Origin: Catenulispora pinistramenti
GTDB lineage: Bacteria; Actinomycetota; Actinomycetes; Streptomycetales; Catenulisporaceae
Length of the DNA stretch: 64,000 nt
Assembly: GCF_018274385.1 (NCBI RefSeq)
Contig: NZ_JAAFYZ010000015.1
Coordinates: 20,366-84,365, forward strand
Direction of reading: 5' to 3'
Shown here piece by piece: positions 34,464 to 44,411 of this stretch. Numbering within the stretch: the stretch's first letter is position 1; each line of letters begins with the position of its first letter. Below the pieces are notes generated by a model. That model was not told where the DNA came from. It did no database searches and worked only from the letters and a program-made list of their open reading frames with translations. The position numbers and the translations under genes are program-made.

Positions 34464-35129
34464 TCAATCGCCTGGGCGGCTGGAGTCCAGGCGGCCGGAG
34501 TCCGGGCGACTGGAGTCCGGGCGGCTGGAGTCCGGCCGCACCAGCGACGCCAGCAGCTCCCGGTAGTGCTCGAACCCCGGATCGTCGGCGTCCGCCTCCT
34601 TCGCGGCCTCGTCCCAGCGCCGCAGCCGCACGGCGTCCGCCGAGTGCGGATCGGCCTCGAACGCCGCGACCTCCTCGGCCGACATCGGACCGCCCTGCAC
34701 CGACAGCGTGTAGACCGAGGCGGCGGACAGCTTGGCGAAGTACCCCGGCTCGACCGCGCACAGGTAGCGCTTGGCGGCGACGTGCATCCGCACCGGCTCG
34801 GTGACCTCCGGCCCGAACCACCCCGCGAGCCAGTCCGCGCCCTGGTGGCTGTGCCGGTTGTCGCGGCCGGCCATCAGGTCCCGGCCGTGCACGGCGCCGG
34901 TGAAGTGGCCGACGTCGTGCAGCAGCGCGGCCGCGACGAGCGTCGGTGCCGCGCCGTCCCGCTCGGCCAGCGCCGCCGCCTGGAGCATGTGCTGGGCCTG
35001 GGTGACCGCCTCGCCGAGGTATTCGGCGCCGCCCTCGCCGGTGAACAGGGCGGCGATCCGGTCCACGACGGCCTCGGGGGCGTCGGCTGCTTCAGGGGTG
35101 TTCGCGCTCACTCTCCGAACGGTAGCCAC
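34464..35129 (-). CDS. HD-domain protein, PhnZ-like
   Basis: 221 residues from GTG 35129. The metal-binding HD motif is ALLHDVGHF, with upstream AQHMLQAA and downstream RHSHQGADWL. MHVAAKRYLC and YFAKLSAASVYTLSVQGG match the PhnZ-type mixed-valent di-iron oxygenases and their relatives that cleave phosphonates. No phosphonate genes are nearby, so the substrate is open. The last 25 residues are repeats (RPDSS units) encoded by a 15-bp minisatellite. Confidence 0.8.
   Translation of the reverse strand: MATVRRVSANTPEAADAPEAVVDRIAALFTGEGGAEYLGEAVTQAQHMLQAAALAERDGAAPTLVAAALLHDVGHFTGAVHGRDLMAGRDNRHSHQGADWLAGWFGPEVTEPVRMHVAAKRYLCAVEPGYFAKLSAASVYTLSVQGGPMSAEEVAAFEADPHSADAVRLRRWDEAAKEADADDPGFEHYRELLASLVRPDSSRPDSSRPDSGRLDSSRPGD
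34476..34535. repeat. 15-bp in-frame minisatellite, four copies
   Basis: Units such as GCGGCTGGAGTCCGG at 34476, 34491, 34506 and 34521, with one or two differences each. They encode the RPDSS-type tail of the HD protein. Confidence 0.95.
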
Positions 35130-35172
35130 CGGCCGACGTGCGGCGTAACCAACGATCGGCCTATGGCGGCCA

Positions 35173-35817
35173 TCAAGCAGATGTACGGAGGGCAGCCATG
35201 AAAGCCGCGGCCCGCCGGGTGATCTCCTCCCAGTCCCCGGCCATCACGACGTCCGGCGGCACCACATCAGTACCCGCACACACCGCGAGCGCCCCCTGCG
35301 CCAGGAAGTCGGCGGCGTTGCCCGCGTTGACGCCGCCGGAGGCCACCAACGGCAGTCCCGGATACGGCCCGCGCAGGTCCTTGAAGTAGCCGGGGCCGAA
35401 AGCCTTGGCCGGGAAGATCTTCACGGCCGCGGTGCCGAGGTCCAGGGCGGTCGCGACCTCGGTCGGGGTCAGCGCCCCGAGCACGACCGGGATCCCGGCG
35501 CCGTGCGCGGCCTCGGCGACCTCCGGCCGCAGGCCCGGGGTGACGAGGAACGACACGCCGGCGTCGATCGCGTCCTTCGCCTGCTCGGCGGTCAGCACGG
35601 TCCCGGCGCCTATGCGGTGCCCGGCGGCGACGGCGGCCCGAAGGTGCGGGACCACGTTCGGCGTGCTGAACGTGAGCTCGGTATAGGTGATGCCGCCGGC
35701 GGCCAGCGCCGCGCACAGAGCCGGTGCGTCAGGGATCGAAGGTGCCCGGACCACGGCTATGACCGGTTCGGCGGCCAGGGCTTCGCGGAACTCCGGGTGC
35801 GGAAGGTCGAAAATCAT
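35173..35817 (-). CDS. eda: KDPG/KHG aldolase
   Basis: 214 residues. Cleaves 2-keto-3-deoxy-6-phosphogluconate to pyruvate and glyceraldehyde-3-phosphate. The class I aldolase pattern is clear: AVVRAPSIPDAPALCAALAAGG, the Glu in YTELTFSTP, GAGTVLTAEQAKDAIDAG, FLVTPGLRPEV and the Schiff-base lysine in VKIFPAKAFGPGYFKDLRGPYP (named by VKIFPA). The start overlaps the stop of the amidohydrolase gene by 4 bases, making it the last step of a translationally coupled catabolic operon. Confidence 0.93.
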   Translation of the reverse strand: MIFDLPHPEFREALAAEPVIAVVRAPSIPDAPALCAALAAGGITYTELTFSTPNVVPHLRAAVAAGHRIGAGTVLTAEQAKDAIDAGVSFLVTPGLRPEVAEAAHGAGIPVVLGALTPTEVATALDLGTAAVKIFPAKAFGPGYFKDLRGPYPGLPLVASGGVNAGNAADFLAQGALAVCAGTDVVPPDVVMAGDWEEITRRAAAFMAALRTSA

Positions 35818-37436
35818 AAGGCTGATACCCCCTGCTCGTCTCGTCGCAGCGCCCGGCCCGGGAGCGCTCCGGTGGGCCTGCCGTCGGTCACCACCGACAC
35901 GCCGTTGACCAGCACCTCGACGATCCCCTCGGCGGCCCGGCGCGGCTCTTCGAACGTCGCGGCGTCGCGCACGGTCCGTGGATCGAACAGCACGAGATCC
36001 GCGTGGTGGCCGACCCGGACCAGACCGCGCCGGTCCAGGCGCAGCCGTCGGGCCGGGCGGCCGGTCATCCGCGCGACGGTCTCCTCCAGCGTCAGTACTT
36101 TGAGATCGCGGCTGTAGTGGCCGAGATAGCGCGGGAACGTGCCCCAGGCCCGGGGATGCGGACGGGCCCCGACCAGCAGGCCGTCACTGCCGACCGTGTG
36201 CGTGCGGTGCCGCATGATGGCCCGCACGTTCTCCTCGTTGCCGACGTGGTGCAGGATCGAGGTGCCGAGCCGGTCCTCGCGCAACAGGTCGAAGAACACC
36301 TCGGTGCCGGTCACGGCCCGGGCCGCCGCGATCTGGGCCACGTTCTGCCCGACGACGCCGGCCAGCGCGGGGTCGCGGACGCCGGAGATCTGGATGGTCC
36401 GCCAGTCGATGACCATGCCGTGGTTGCCGTCGCTGCCGCGGTCCTCGACATCGCGCCGGATCCGCTCCCGGGACGCCGGATCCGCCAGGCGCGCCAGCGT
36501 CGCGTCCGGGCCGCCTTCGGCGGACCAGCTCGGCAGCAGCGCGGCCAGGGTCGTGGAGCCCGGTAGATAGGGGTAGGTGTCCAGGCTGATGTCGCAGCCC
36601 TCTGCCAAGGCCGCGTCGACCAGTTCCAGGAACTTGGCGGCGCGGCCGGCGTTGACGCTGAAGTTCATGGTGGCGTGCGCCAGGTGCAGCGGGCAGCCGG
36701 AGCGGCGCGAGATCTCGATCATCTCGGCGTAGCCGCCCAGCGCCCCCGCGCCGTAGGAGCGTTGGTGCGGCGAGTGGTAGCCGCCGTACGCGGCCACGAC
36801 TTCGCAGAGCTCGATCAGCTCATCAGTGCTCGCATACATGCCCGGGGTGTAGGACAGCCCGCTGGACATGCCGACCGCGCCTTCGCGCATCCCCTGTGCG
36901 ACCAGTTCCCGCATGCGGTTCAGCTCGGCGCGGCTCGGCTCGCGGTTCTCCCAGCCCATCGCGAGCATGCGGACCGAGCCGTGCGGGACCAGGTAGCAGG
37001 CGTTCACCGCGATACCCTGATCCAGCCGGTCGAGGTATTCGCCGACCGTGCGCCAGTTCCAGTCGAAGTCGTCGGGATCGCCGTTCCAGCCGGCGATCTG
37101 GCGGCGTAGCGCGGGCCGGGTGGTGTCGTCGGCCGGGGCGTAGGACAGGCCGTCCTGGCCGAGGACTTCGCAGGTGACGCCCTGCGTGACGCGCGAGGGG
37201 TGGTCGCGCTCGACAAGTGTGCGCAGGTCGGAGTGCGCGTGCATGTCGATGAAGCCGGGTGCCAGGACCAGGCCGTCGGCGTCGATGGTCCGCGCCGCGG
37301 CCGACCGCCCCGGCGCGGTGTCCGCGGCCGTGATGACGCCGGTGATGACGCCGTCTGCGACGGTGACGTCGGCGCGGAAGCGGTCGGCCCCGGTGCCGTC
37401 CACGACGGTCGCGCCGCGCAGGAGCAGGTCTGCCAT
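35814..37436 (-). CDS. N-acyl-D-amino-acid deacylase-like amidohydrolase
   Basis: 540 residues. A metal-dependent amidohydrolase of the D-aminoacylase family: the first metal site is GFIDMHAHSD (His-x-His), then TQGVTCEVLGQDGLSYAP, and later SLDTYPYLPGSTTLAALLP and HRTHTVGSDGLLVGARPHPR with the catalytic Asp. The family removes acyl groups from D-amino acids or amino sugars. It is coupled by overlapping codons to the PLP enzyme upstream (TGATG) and the KDPG aldolase downstream (ATGA). In this setting an N-acyl amino-sugar acid is a likely substrate (inference). Confidence 0.88.
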   Translation of the reverse strand: MADLLLRGATVVDGTGADRFRADVTVADGVITGVITAADTAPGRSAAARTIDADGLVLAPGFIDMHAHSDLRTLVERDHPSRVTQGVTCEVLGQDGLSYAPADDTTRPALRRQIAGWNGDPDDFDWNWRTVGEYLDRLDQGIAVNACYLVPHGSVRMLAMGWENREPSRAELNRMRELVAQGMREGAVGMSSGLSYTPGMYASTDELIELCEVVAAYGGYHSPHQRSYGAGALGGYAEMIEISRRSGCPLHLAHATMNFSVNAGRAAKFLELVDAALAEGCDISLDTYPYLPGSTTLAALLPSWSAEGGPDATLARLADPASRERIRRDVEDRGSDGNHGMVIDWRTIQISGVRDPALAGVVGQNVAQIAAARAVTGTEVFFDLLREDRLGTSILHHVGNEENVRAIMRHRTHTVGSDGLLVGARPHPRAWGTFPRYLGHYSRDLKVLTLEETVARMTGRPARRLRLDRRGLVRVGHHADLVLFDPRTVRDAATFEEPRRAAEGIVEVLVNGVSVVTDGRPTGALPGRALRRDEQGVSAL

Positions 37437-38788
37437 CAGAAGAACGTCCTCACCAGATCGACGACCTTCGGGTCGGCGCTGTCGGCGTCATCGAGGACGG
37501 GGATCAGCGTCCACTTGTCGAGCGCCGTGCACGGATGCGACAGGCCCAAGCGGATGACGGCGCCGATCGGTGCGCTGGTGGCGGCGTCGCGGAGGAAGGT
37601 GTGCTGGTCGTTCATGGCCGTGACGACGCCGCGGGCCGGTGCGGTGTCGGGCGTCGGTCCGGTGCCCCGGACGAGCTGCGGCACCGGCAGACCTTCGTCG
37701 AACGGCAGGTCGCGCTTTCCGGCGTCCAGGAGCCAGAGCTGCGGCTCGGGGTGGGAGACGACGCGGGCCCAGCCGTGCATCGCCGATCGGAAGCGTCCGC
37801 TGTCGGTGTCCGTTGCGGTGCGGGCGAGCGGGGAGACGCCGCGGTAGTAGCCGTCGTCGTGAATGACGTAGGCGCCGGCGCGCACGACGACTTCGGCCGC
37901 TGATTCACTGACCGCCGGGACCAGGACCTCGGCGACCAGATCGAAGTAAGCGCTGCCGCCGGCTGTGACGATGGAGTGCTCGGTCTCGTAGGCCGGGGCC
38001 AGGCGCCGGTGCAGATCGGCGAGGTCCCGGAGGTAGGCGCGGACGGTGTCGAGGCTTTCGGGGGCGGTGTCGTGGGCCAGGGAGCCTTCGTATCCTGCGA
38101 CACCGGCGAGACGCAGCGTCGGCGCGGCGTGGACGGCCTTCGCGATGTCTTCGGCCTCTGCGATGCTCCGCGCCCCGGTCCGGCCGCCCTCGCCGCCGAG
38201 CTCGACCACGACCTCGATCGGGCGGTCGGTCTCGGGATCGGAGCCCCTGCCGACACCCGCGGCTTGTAGCGCCTCGTCCATCAGGGTGACGGTCCGCACC
38301 GAATCGGCCCACGAGACGAAAGCGAAGTCCGGATCGGCGGCCAGCTCGCCGGCGATCCACGCCAGCCCCGCCGGATCGACAAGGGCGTTGGCGAGCATCA
38401 GGCGCTGGACGCCGAAGGCGCGCGCGACGTGCAGCTGCGGGAGGTTGGCCAGCGTGATGCCGACCGCGCCGGCGTCCAGCTGCGCCTGCCAGAGCGCGGG
38501 CGCCATCGTGGTCTTGCCGTGCGGCGCGAGCCCGACGCCGGCTTCGTGGCACCAGGCGGCCATCGTGCGCAGGTTGTGGTCCAGGGCGCCGGCGTCGAGG
38601 GTGAGGAGCGGGGTGCCGAGGTCGGACAGGTGCGGGGACGAGGCGAGGTAGGCGCGCGTGGTCCGGCCCCAGGCTTCGGGCGGCAGGGCTTTGAATCGCC
38701 AGTCCAGGTGCTCATCGGCGAGAGCGCAGACGGCGGTCCGATCGATGCCGGCGGTCGCGGTGCGAGTGCCGAACGTCTGGTGGGCCAT
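37436..38788 (-). CDS. Fold-III PLP enzyme: D-threonine aldolase / D-glucosaminate dehydratase-like
   Basis: 450 residues; ATG 38788 has GGAGGTGA before it. The alanine-racemase-type barrel has its PLP lysine in PHGKTTMAPALWQAQ; the C-terminal metal region reads LSHPCTALDKW. Family members include D-threonine aldolase, D-serine dehydratase-like proteins and, from memory, Pseudomonas D-glucosaminate dehydratase. Next to KDG kinase, KDPG aldolase and RidA, dehydration of D-glucosaminate to 2-keto-3-deoxygluconate is the best-fitting role, but it is inferred from context. It is the first gene of the leftward operon, and a palindromic operator lies upstream. Confidence 0.85.
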   Translation of the reverse strand: MAHQTFGTRTATAGIDRTAVCALADEHLDWRFKALPPEAWGRTTRAYLASSPHLSDLGTPLLTLDAGALDHNLRTMAAWCHEAGVGLAPHGKTTMAPALWQAQLDAGAVGITLANLPQLHVARAFGVQRLMLANALVDPAGLAWIAGELAADPDFAFVSWADSVRTVTLMDEALQAAGVGRGSDPETDRPIEVVVELGGEGGRTGARSIAEAEDIAKAVHAAPTLRLAGVAGYEGSLAHDTAPESLDTVRAYLRDLADLHRRLAPAYETEHSIVTAGGSAYFDLVAEVLVPAVSESAAEVVVRAGAYVIHDDGYYRGVSPLARTATDTDSGRFRSAMHGWARVVSHPEPQLWLLDAGKRDLPFDEGLPVPQLVRGTGPTPDTAPARGVVTAMNDQHTFLRDAATSAPIGAVIRLGLSHPCTALDKWTLIPVLDDADSADPKVVDLVRTFF

Positions 38789-38815
38789 CCCTGCGTCACC
38801 TCCACTGCCTGGGGC

Positions 38816-38845
38816 GTTGCAATATATGCAACGGACGTTGCATAT
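38816..38845. promoter_or_regulatory. Three-site palindromic operator in a divergent promoter
   Basis: GTTGCA (38816-38821), TGCAAC (38827-38832) and GTTGCA (38837-38842) alternate in orientation. The right pair lies within perfect 10-base arms 38824-38833 and 38836-38845 (ATATGCAACG and its complement, two central bases). It sits between the PLP-enzyme operon and the kinase operon. The IclR protein encoded in the cluster is the natural candidate to bind it. Confidence 0.65.
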
Positions 38846-38913
38846 GCTGTACTTCGGTTCTAGCATTCCAGCCGAAGGGCGGTCAACGCTGGACGAGACG
38901 ACGGGACCGACGG

Positions 38914-39975
38914 ATGGCTGGGGAAGCGCGAGTGCCAGGGCAGGGCGCGGGGTCCGGTGCGCCGTGGGCGGTGTGCATCGGCGAATCGATGGCCGCGCTG
39001 TTGCCGGACGCGCCCGGCCCCCTGGACGGCGTCGAGTCGTTCGCGGTGTCGGCCGGCGGCGCGGAGTCGAACGTGGCGTGCGCGCTGCGTGCGCTGGGCG
39101 TGCCGAGCGCGTGGGTCAGCCGGGTCGGCGCCGACGGGTTCGGCCGGCGGCTGGTCGGCGAGGTGACACGGCACGGCGTCGACACCTCGGGGGTCGCGGT
39201 CGACGCGGCGCGCCCGACCGGGTTGTATCTGAAGGAGACCGGCGGCTCGGCACGGGCGGGAGACCTCGGCACCGGTCGCAGCAGACTGCATTACTACCGG
39301 GCCGGGTCGGCGGCGTCGGCGATGTCGGCGGCGACGCTGCGCGAGCCCGCGGTGGCACGGCTGGTGGACGGCGCGCGACTCGTGCACCTGACCGGGATCA
39401 CGCCGGCGCTGTCGGAGACGTGCCTGGAGATGGTGCGGGCACTGCTGGAGGCGCCGCGCGGCGACCGATTGGTGAGCTTCGACCTGAACTGGCGGCCGGT
39501 GCTGTGGCGCGACCGCGACGCCGGGGTGCTGCGCGAGTTCGTGAACGCGGCGGACGTCGCGCTCCTTGGTGCGGACGAGGCCGAACTCGCCTTCGGCACC
39601 GGCGATCCGGCGGAACTCAGGGAACTGTTTCCCGGCCCGGCGACGATCGTGGTGAAGGATGCCGAGCGCGTGGTCACCGCGCTGACCGCGGACGGCGCGG
39701 TGTCGGAGCCGGCGCTCACGGTGGACGTGGTCGAGCCCACCGGCGCCGGCGACGCCTTCGCCGCCGGCTATCTGGCCGGCACGCTGCACGGCTACGACCA
39801 GCGCCGACGTCTGCGCATGGGCCACCTGGCCGCCGCCTCGGCGCTGGTGGCGCACGGCGACGTCGGGGAGCTCGGCGACCTGACCACCGCCGAGCTGCTG
39901 GACGCGTCCGAGGAGCAGTGGCGCGCGACGCGCATCTCGGCCGACGGCACGGTGATCGGGGCGGTGCGGACGTGA
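38914..39975 (+). CDS. PfkB-family sugar kinase, probably 2-keto-3-deoxygluconate kinase
   Basis: 353 residues. The PfkB signature with catalytic Asp is EPTGAGDAFAAGYLAGTL, and the N-terminal sugar-binding part reads SAGGAESNVACALRALG. Also typical for KDG kinases are GLYLKETGG and YYRAGSAASAM. It would phosphorylate 2-keto-3-deoxygluconate to KDPG, the substrate of the aldolase encoded in the divergent operon. The stop codon lies inside a 14-bp tandem repeat. Confidence 0.88.
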   Translation: MAGEARVPGQGAGSGAPWAVCIGESMAALLPDAPGPLDGVESFAVSAGGAESNVACALRALGVPSAWVSRVGADGFGRRLVGEVTRHGVDTSGVAVDAARPTGLYLKETGGSARAGDLGTGRSRLHYYRAGSAASAMSAATLREPAVARLVDGARLVHLTGITPALSETCLEMVRALLEAPRGDRLVSFDLNWRPVLWRDRDAGVLREFVNAADVALLGADEAELAFGTGDPAELRELFPGPATIVVKDAERVVTALTADGAVSEPALTVDVVEPTGAGDAFAAGYLAGTLHGYDQRRRLRMGHLAAASALVAHGDVGELGDLTTAELLDASEEQWRATRISADGTVIGAVRT

Positions 39976-40004
39976 TGGTGCGGACGTGATGGTGCGGGCG
40001 AGAT
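39963..40004. repeat. 14-bp tandem repeat over the kinase stop codon
   Basis: GGTGCGGACGTGAT at 39963-39976 and 39977-39990, with a degenerate third copy at 39991-40004. The first copy contains the stop codon, so extra copies fall in non-coding DNA. Confidence 0.9.
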
Positions 40005-40163
40005 GAGGCGGAGGATGGTGCGGCGGGTGCGGGTGATGACGGCGCGGCGAGCCTTTTCGGCAGAGCTTCCGGGGCGATCGGCCTGCTCCGTCGACCGGGT
40101 GCCGAGCCTTTCTGGCAGTTCCGCCACGGCGCTCAGTCCGGTCAGCGGGAGGGTGAGGGTCCC

Positions 40164-40904
40164 ATGACCCAGACCGTCACCCGCGCGCTCCGCCTCCTCG
40201 CCGAGCTCGGCGAGGGCGAGCGCTCGCTCGACCAGCTGGCCGAGGTGATCGGCGTGCACAAGACCACCGCGCTGCGGCTGCTCCAGTCGCTCGAGGAGGA
40301 CCGCTTCGTCCACCGCGACGCCGAGTACCGCTACCACCTAGGCGCCGGGCTGTTCGCGCTGGCCAGCCTCGCGCTGGAACAGAGGAGCATCCGCCGGATC
40401 GCCGCGCCGCATCTGGCGGCGCTGAACGCGGCGACCGGACAGACCGTGCACCTGGCCGCGTATGAGGGCGGCGAGGTCGTCTACATCGACAAGTACGACT
40501 CGCGGCACAAGGTGCGCATGTACTCGCGCATCGGTCTGCGGGCCGGGTTGCACAACACCGCGGTGGCGAAGGTGCTGCTGGCCGATCTGCCGGTGGCCGA
40601 GCGGCGCCGGGTGGTGGCCGGGATCGAGTTCGTGCCGCACACGCCGAACACCATCACGTCGGCGCCGCAGCTACTCGCGGAGCTGGAAGCGGTGGCCGCG
40701 CAGGGATGGGCCCAGGATCACGCCGAGCACGAGACGTTCATCAACTGCGTCGGCGCACCGGTGCGGGACGCGTCCGGGCGGGCCGTGGCCGCGGTGTCGA
40801 TCTCGGTTCCGGACATCGTCTTGAACTACGAACAGGTGCTGGAACTGTTGCCCCAGTTGACGGACACGGTTCGAGCCATCTCGGCTGACGCCGGCGCCCC
40901 ATGA
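40164..40904 (+). CDS. IclR-family transcriptional regulator
   Basis: 246 residues from ATG 40164. The N-terminal winged helix reads LRLLAELGEGERSLDQLAEVIGVHKTTALRLLQSLEED (ends given, LRLLAEL and RLLQSLEED). The C-terminal effector domain shows LAAYEGGEVVYIDKYDSRHKVR, GLRAGLHNTAVAKVLLA and AVAAVSISVPDIVL. It probably senses a sugar acid and controls both arms of the surrounding cluster. Confidence 0.94.
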   Translation: MTQTVTRALRLLAELGEGERSLDQLAEVIGVHKTTALRLLQSLEEDRFVHRDAEYRYHLGAGLFALASLALEQRSIRRIAAPHLAALNAATGQTVHLAAYEGGEVVYIDKYDSRHKVRMYSRIGLRAGLHNTAVAKVLLADLPVAERRRVVAGIEFVPHTPNTITSAPQLLAELEAVAAQGWAQDHAEHETFINCVGAPVRDASGRAVAAVSISVPDIVLNYEQVLELLPQLTDTVRAISADAGAP

Positions 40905-40956
40905 CTTAACCCTTCCTGACCGACAGAACCATCCGCGAAAGAAAGTGAGCCCCCTG

Positions 40957-41367
40957 ATGACCTCCTCGAAGACCGAGATCCGCACTGACGGCGCCCCGGC
41001 CCCGATGCCGGTGTTCTCCCAAGGCGTGCGGAAGGGCCCGATCCTGCAGGTGTCCGGCCAGGGCGGCGAGGACCCGGCGACCGGCGAGTACGTGGCGCCC
41101 GGCGACGTGAAGGCGCAGACCGCGCGCACGCTGCTGAACGTGAAGGCGATCATCGAGGCCGGCGGCGGCACCGTCGACGACATCGTGATGTTGCGCGTCT
41201 ACCTCACCACGCGCGAGCACTTCGCGGCGATGAACGAGGCGTACGCGGAGTTCCTGGCCGCGAACCTCGCCGCCGACGGCGTGAAGCCGAGCCGGACCAC
41301 GGTCTTCGTGGAGCTGCCGAAGGAGTCGATGCTGGTCGAGATCGACGCGTTGGCGGTCGTCGCCTGA
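40957..41367 (+). CDS. RidA-family enamine/imine deaminase
   Basis: 136 residues from ATG 40957; GTG 40945 is possible. Family residues are visible: APAPMPVFSQGVRKGPILQVSGQ, NVKAIIEAGGGTVDDIVMLRVYL, then PSRTTVFVELPKESMLVEIDALAV with the substrate-binding Arg in the first part of that stretch. RidA hydrolyses reactive enamines and imines released by PLP-dependent dehydratases. This fits the fold-III PLP enzyme of the same cluster. It starts 52 bases after the IclR gene. Confidence 0.9.
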   Translation: MTSSKTEIRTDGAPAPMPVFSQGVRKGPILQVSGQGGEDPATGEYVAPGDVKAQTARTLLNVKAIIEAGGGTVDDIVMLRVYLTTREHFAAMNEAYAEFLAANLAADGVKPSRTTVFVELPKESMLVEIDALAVVA

Positions 41368-41622
41368 GGCGGCTTCATGGCCGGCGCGTGACACCGGAAC
41401 CTGATTGAGAATCAGGGTTCGAGTTCGGGGCTGTGCGGTGATGGACGCGCAGCCCCAAGCTCTTTGGCGAGCAGCGAGACGTCGTCAACGAACACGGTCG
41501 CCATCGTGGCGTTCCGGGGCGGCGCGGGGCGTGCGTAGAAACACGTATTTCGCTACTGACGTTCGGGTTGAGGTAGTCGCGGGGCTCTTCGGCCTGAGGT
41601 TCGCTGGCTACGGTGTTGGGTC

Positions 41623-42363
41623 ATGGCCGACCCGATTGTTCCGAATCCCATGGACCCGCTGACGCCGCCCACAGAGCCCGGCGGGTTCGTGCCCCCGGGA
41701 TCGCCCGCGCCGTTCGCGCCGCCTATGCCACCGGTGCCACCCGCGAGGGCCGGTTCACCGCTCCGCTCCCCGGTCGTCGCCGGTGTGGTGGGGCTGGTGG
41801 TCGGCGCGGTCGTGGTGGGCGTGCCGTGGTTGCTGACGTCGTCGAGCTCAAGCCCCTTCGGCGCGGACAAGAGCGCGCTGACCGCTCCGGCGTCGATCGG
41901 CGCGTTCACCCCCATGGTGAAGAACTCGAAGACCCCGGCGGCGACCCTCAAGACGATGGAGGAATCCGCCACGGTTGGTGCCAAGAATCTGTCAGCCGCG
42001 TATGGCGGTGCCGCGGCGGTCTCGCAGGAGTATTCGGATGCGGGGCTTGAGAACTACGTGGTGTTGGAGGCGGTGCGCGCGCAGAGCCCGATCCCGTACG
42101 TCCCCTACGAGGACGCGCACGCGCTCGGGATGGACAAGCCGGAACAGGAGATCGATACGTTCGGGCAGGTGCACTGCCTGATCGCGAACATCCCGGTCGC
42201 GGTGGGCCAGGCGGCGCAGCCGAACGGCACCAGCGCCGTCACGTGTGAACGCACGTCCGCACACCTGACAGTACGGCTGCGCTTCGGCGGCGACGGAGAC
42301 GTGATGCACTCGCCGCAGCAGGCCGCGGCGCTGGTGGACACCGCGTGGGGAGAGCTTTCGTAG
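41623..42363 (+). CDS. Pro-rich single-pass membrane protein of unknown function
   Basis: 246 residues. About 45 Pro/Gly-rich residues (cytoplasmic) precede one membrane helix (VVAGVVGLVVGAVVVGVPW), and a 170-residue outer domain with two cysteines (VHCLIANIPV, AVTCERTS) follows. Its layout recalls the actinobacterial signalling-related surface proteins often found near Ser/Thr kinases, and a Ser/Thr kinase converges on it from the right. No known domain is recognised. Confidence 0.7.
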   Translation: MADPIVPNPMDPLTPPTEPGGFVPPGSPAPFAPPMPPVPPARAGSPLRSPVVAGVVGLVVGAVVVGVPWLLTSSSSSPFGADKSALTAPASIGAFTPMVKNSKTPAATLKTMEESATVGAKNLSAAYGGAAAVSQEYSDAGLENYVVLEAVRAQSPIPYVPYEDAHALGMDKPEQEIDTFGQVHCLIANIPVAVGQAAQPNGTSAVTCERTSAHLTVRLRFGGDGDVMHSPQQAAALVDTAWGELS

Positions 42364-42378
42364 CCGTGGATCGCGGGT

Positions 42379-43986
<1,608 letters not shown>

Positions 43987-44411
43987 GGTTCACATGTCCC
44001 CGCTCGCGGCGCGGTTACTCAGGGGAGGTATGGCGATTCCGGTGCCGAACGCTGCCGGCGCCCAGGACCAGGACGATCGCGAGCGCGACGAGGAGGACGG
44101 CGTGCTCAGCGAGGCTGACGGCGTCGCGCAGGGCTTCTGCGTGCTTGGGGTCCGCCGCCCGACTCGCCGCCTGGCCACCGCATTCGCGAGTTCGGTGATG
44201 CCGAGGCTGCGGCTGGGCCCGAGGCGTAGGCCGGCCGAGCTCGTGGGTTCCGCACTGGCCGGTATGCGGTGTTTCAGCCTTTTGATGGACACGAGGGTGA
44301 GTGCGGTCTCGCTGAGGGCCGGAGGCCGCTGCGCCTAGTAGGTGCCGCCGGATCGGGGCTGATCATTGTAAGGTCGACTGATCCGAATCCACCGCTTCAA
44401 CCGGGGGGAAC
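43987..44411. other. 425-bp gap with a possible gene remnant
   Basis: Between the divergent kinase and UDP-sugar dehydrogenase genes. On the minus strand a frame reads DPKHAEALRDAVSLAEHAVLLVALAIVL... and ends RHTSPE with a stop near 44017, like a short membrane protein, but no start codon is found. It may be a gene remnant. The right end should hold the dehydrogenase promoter. Confidence 0.4.
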
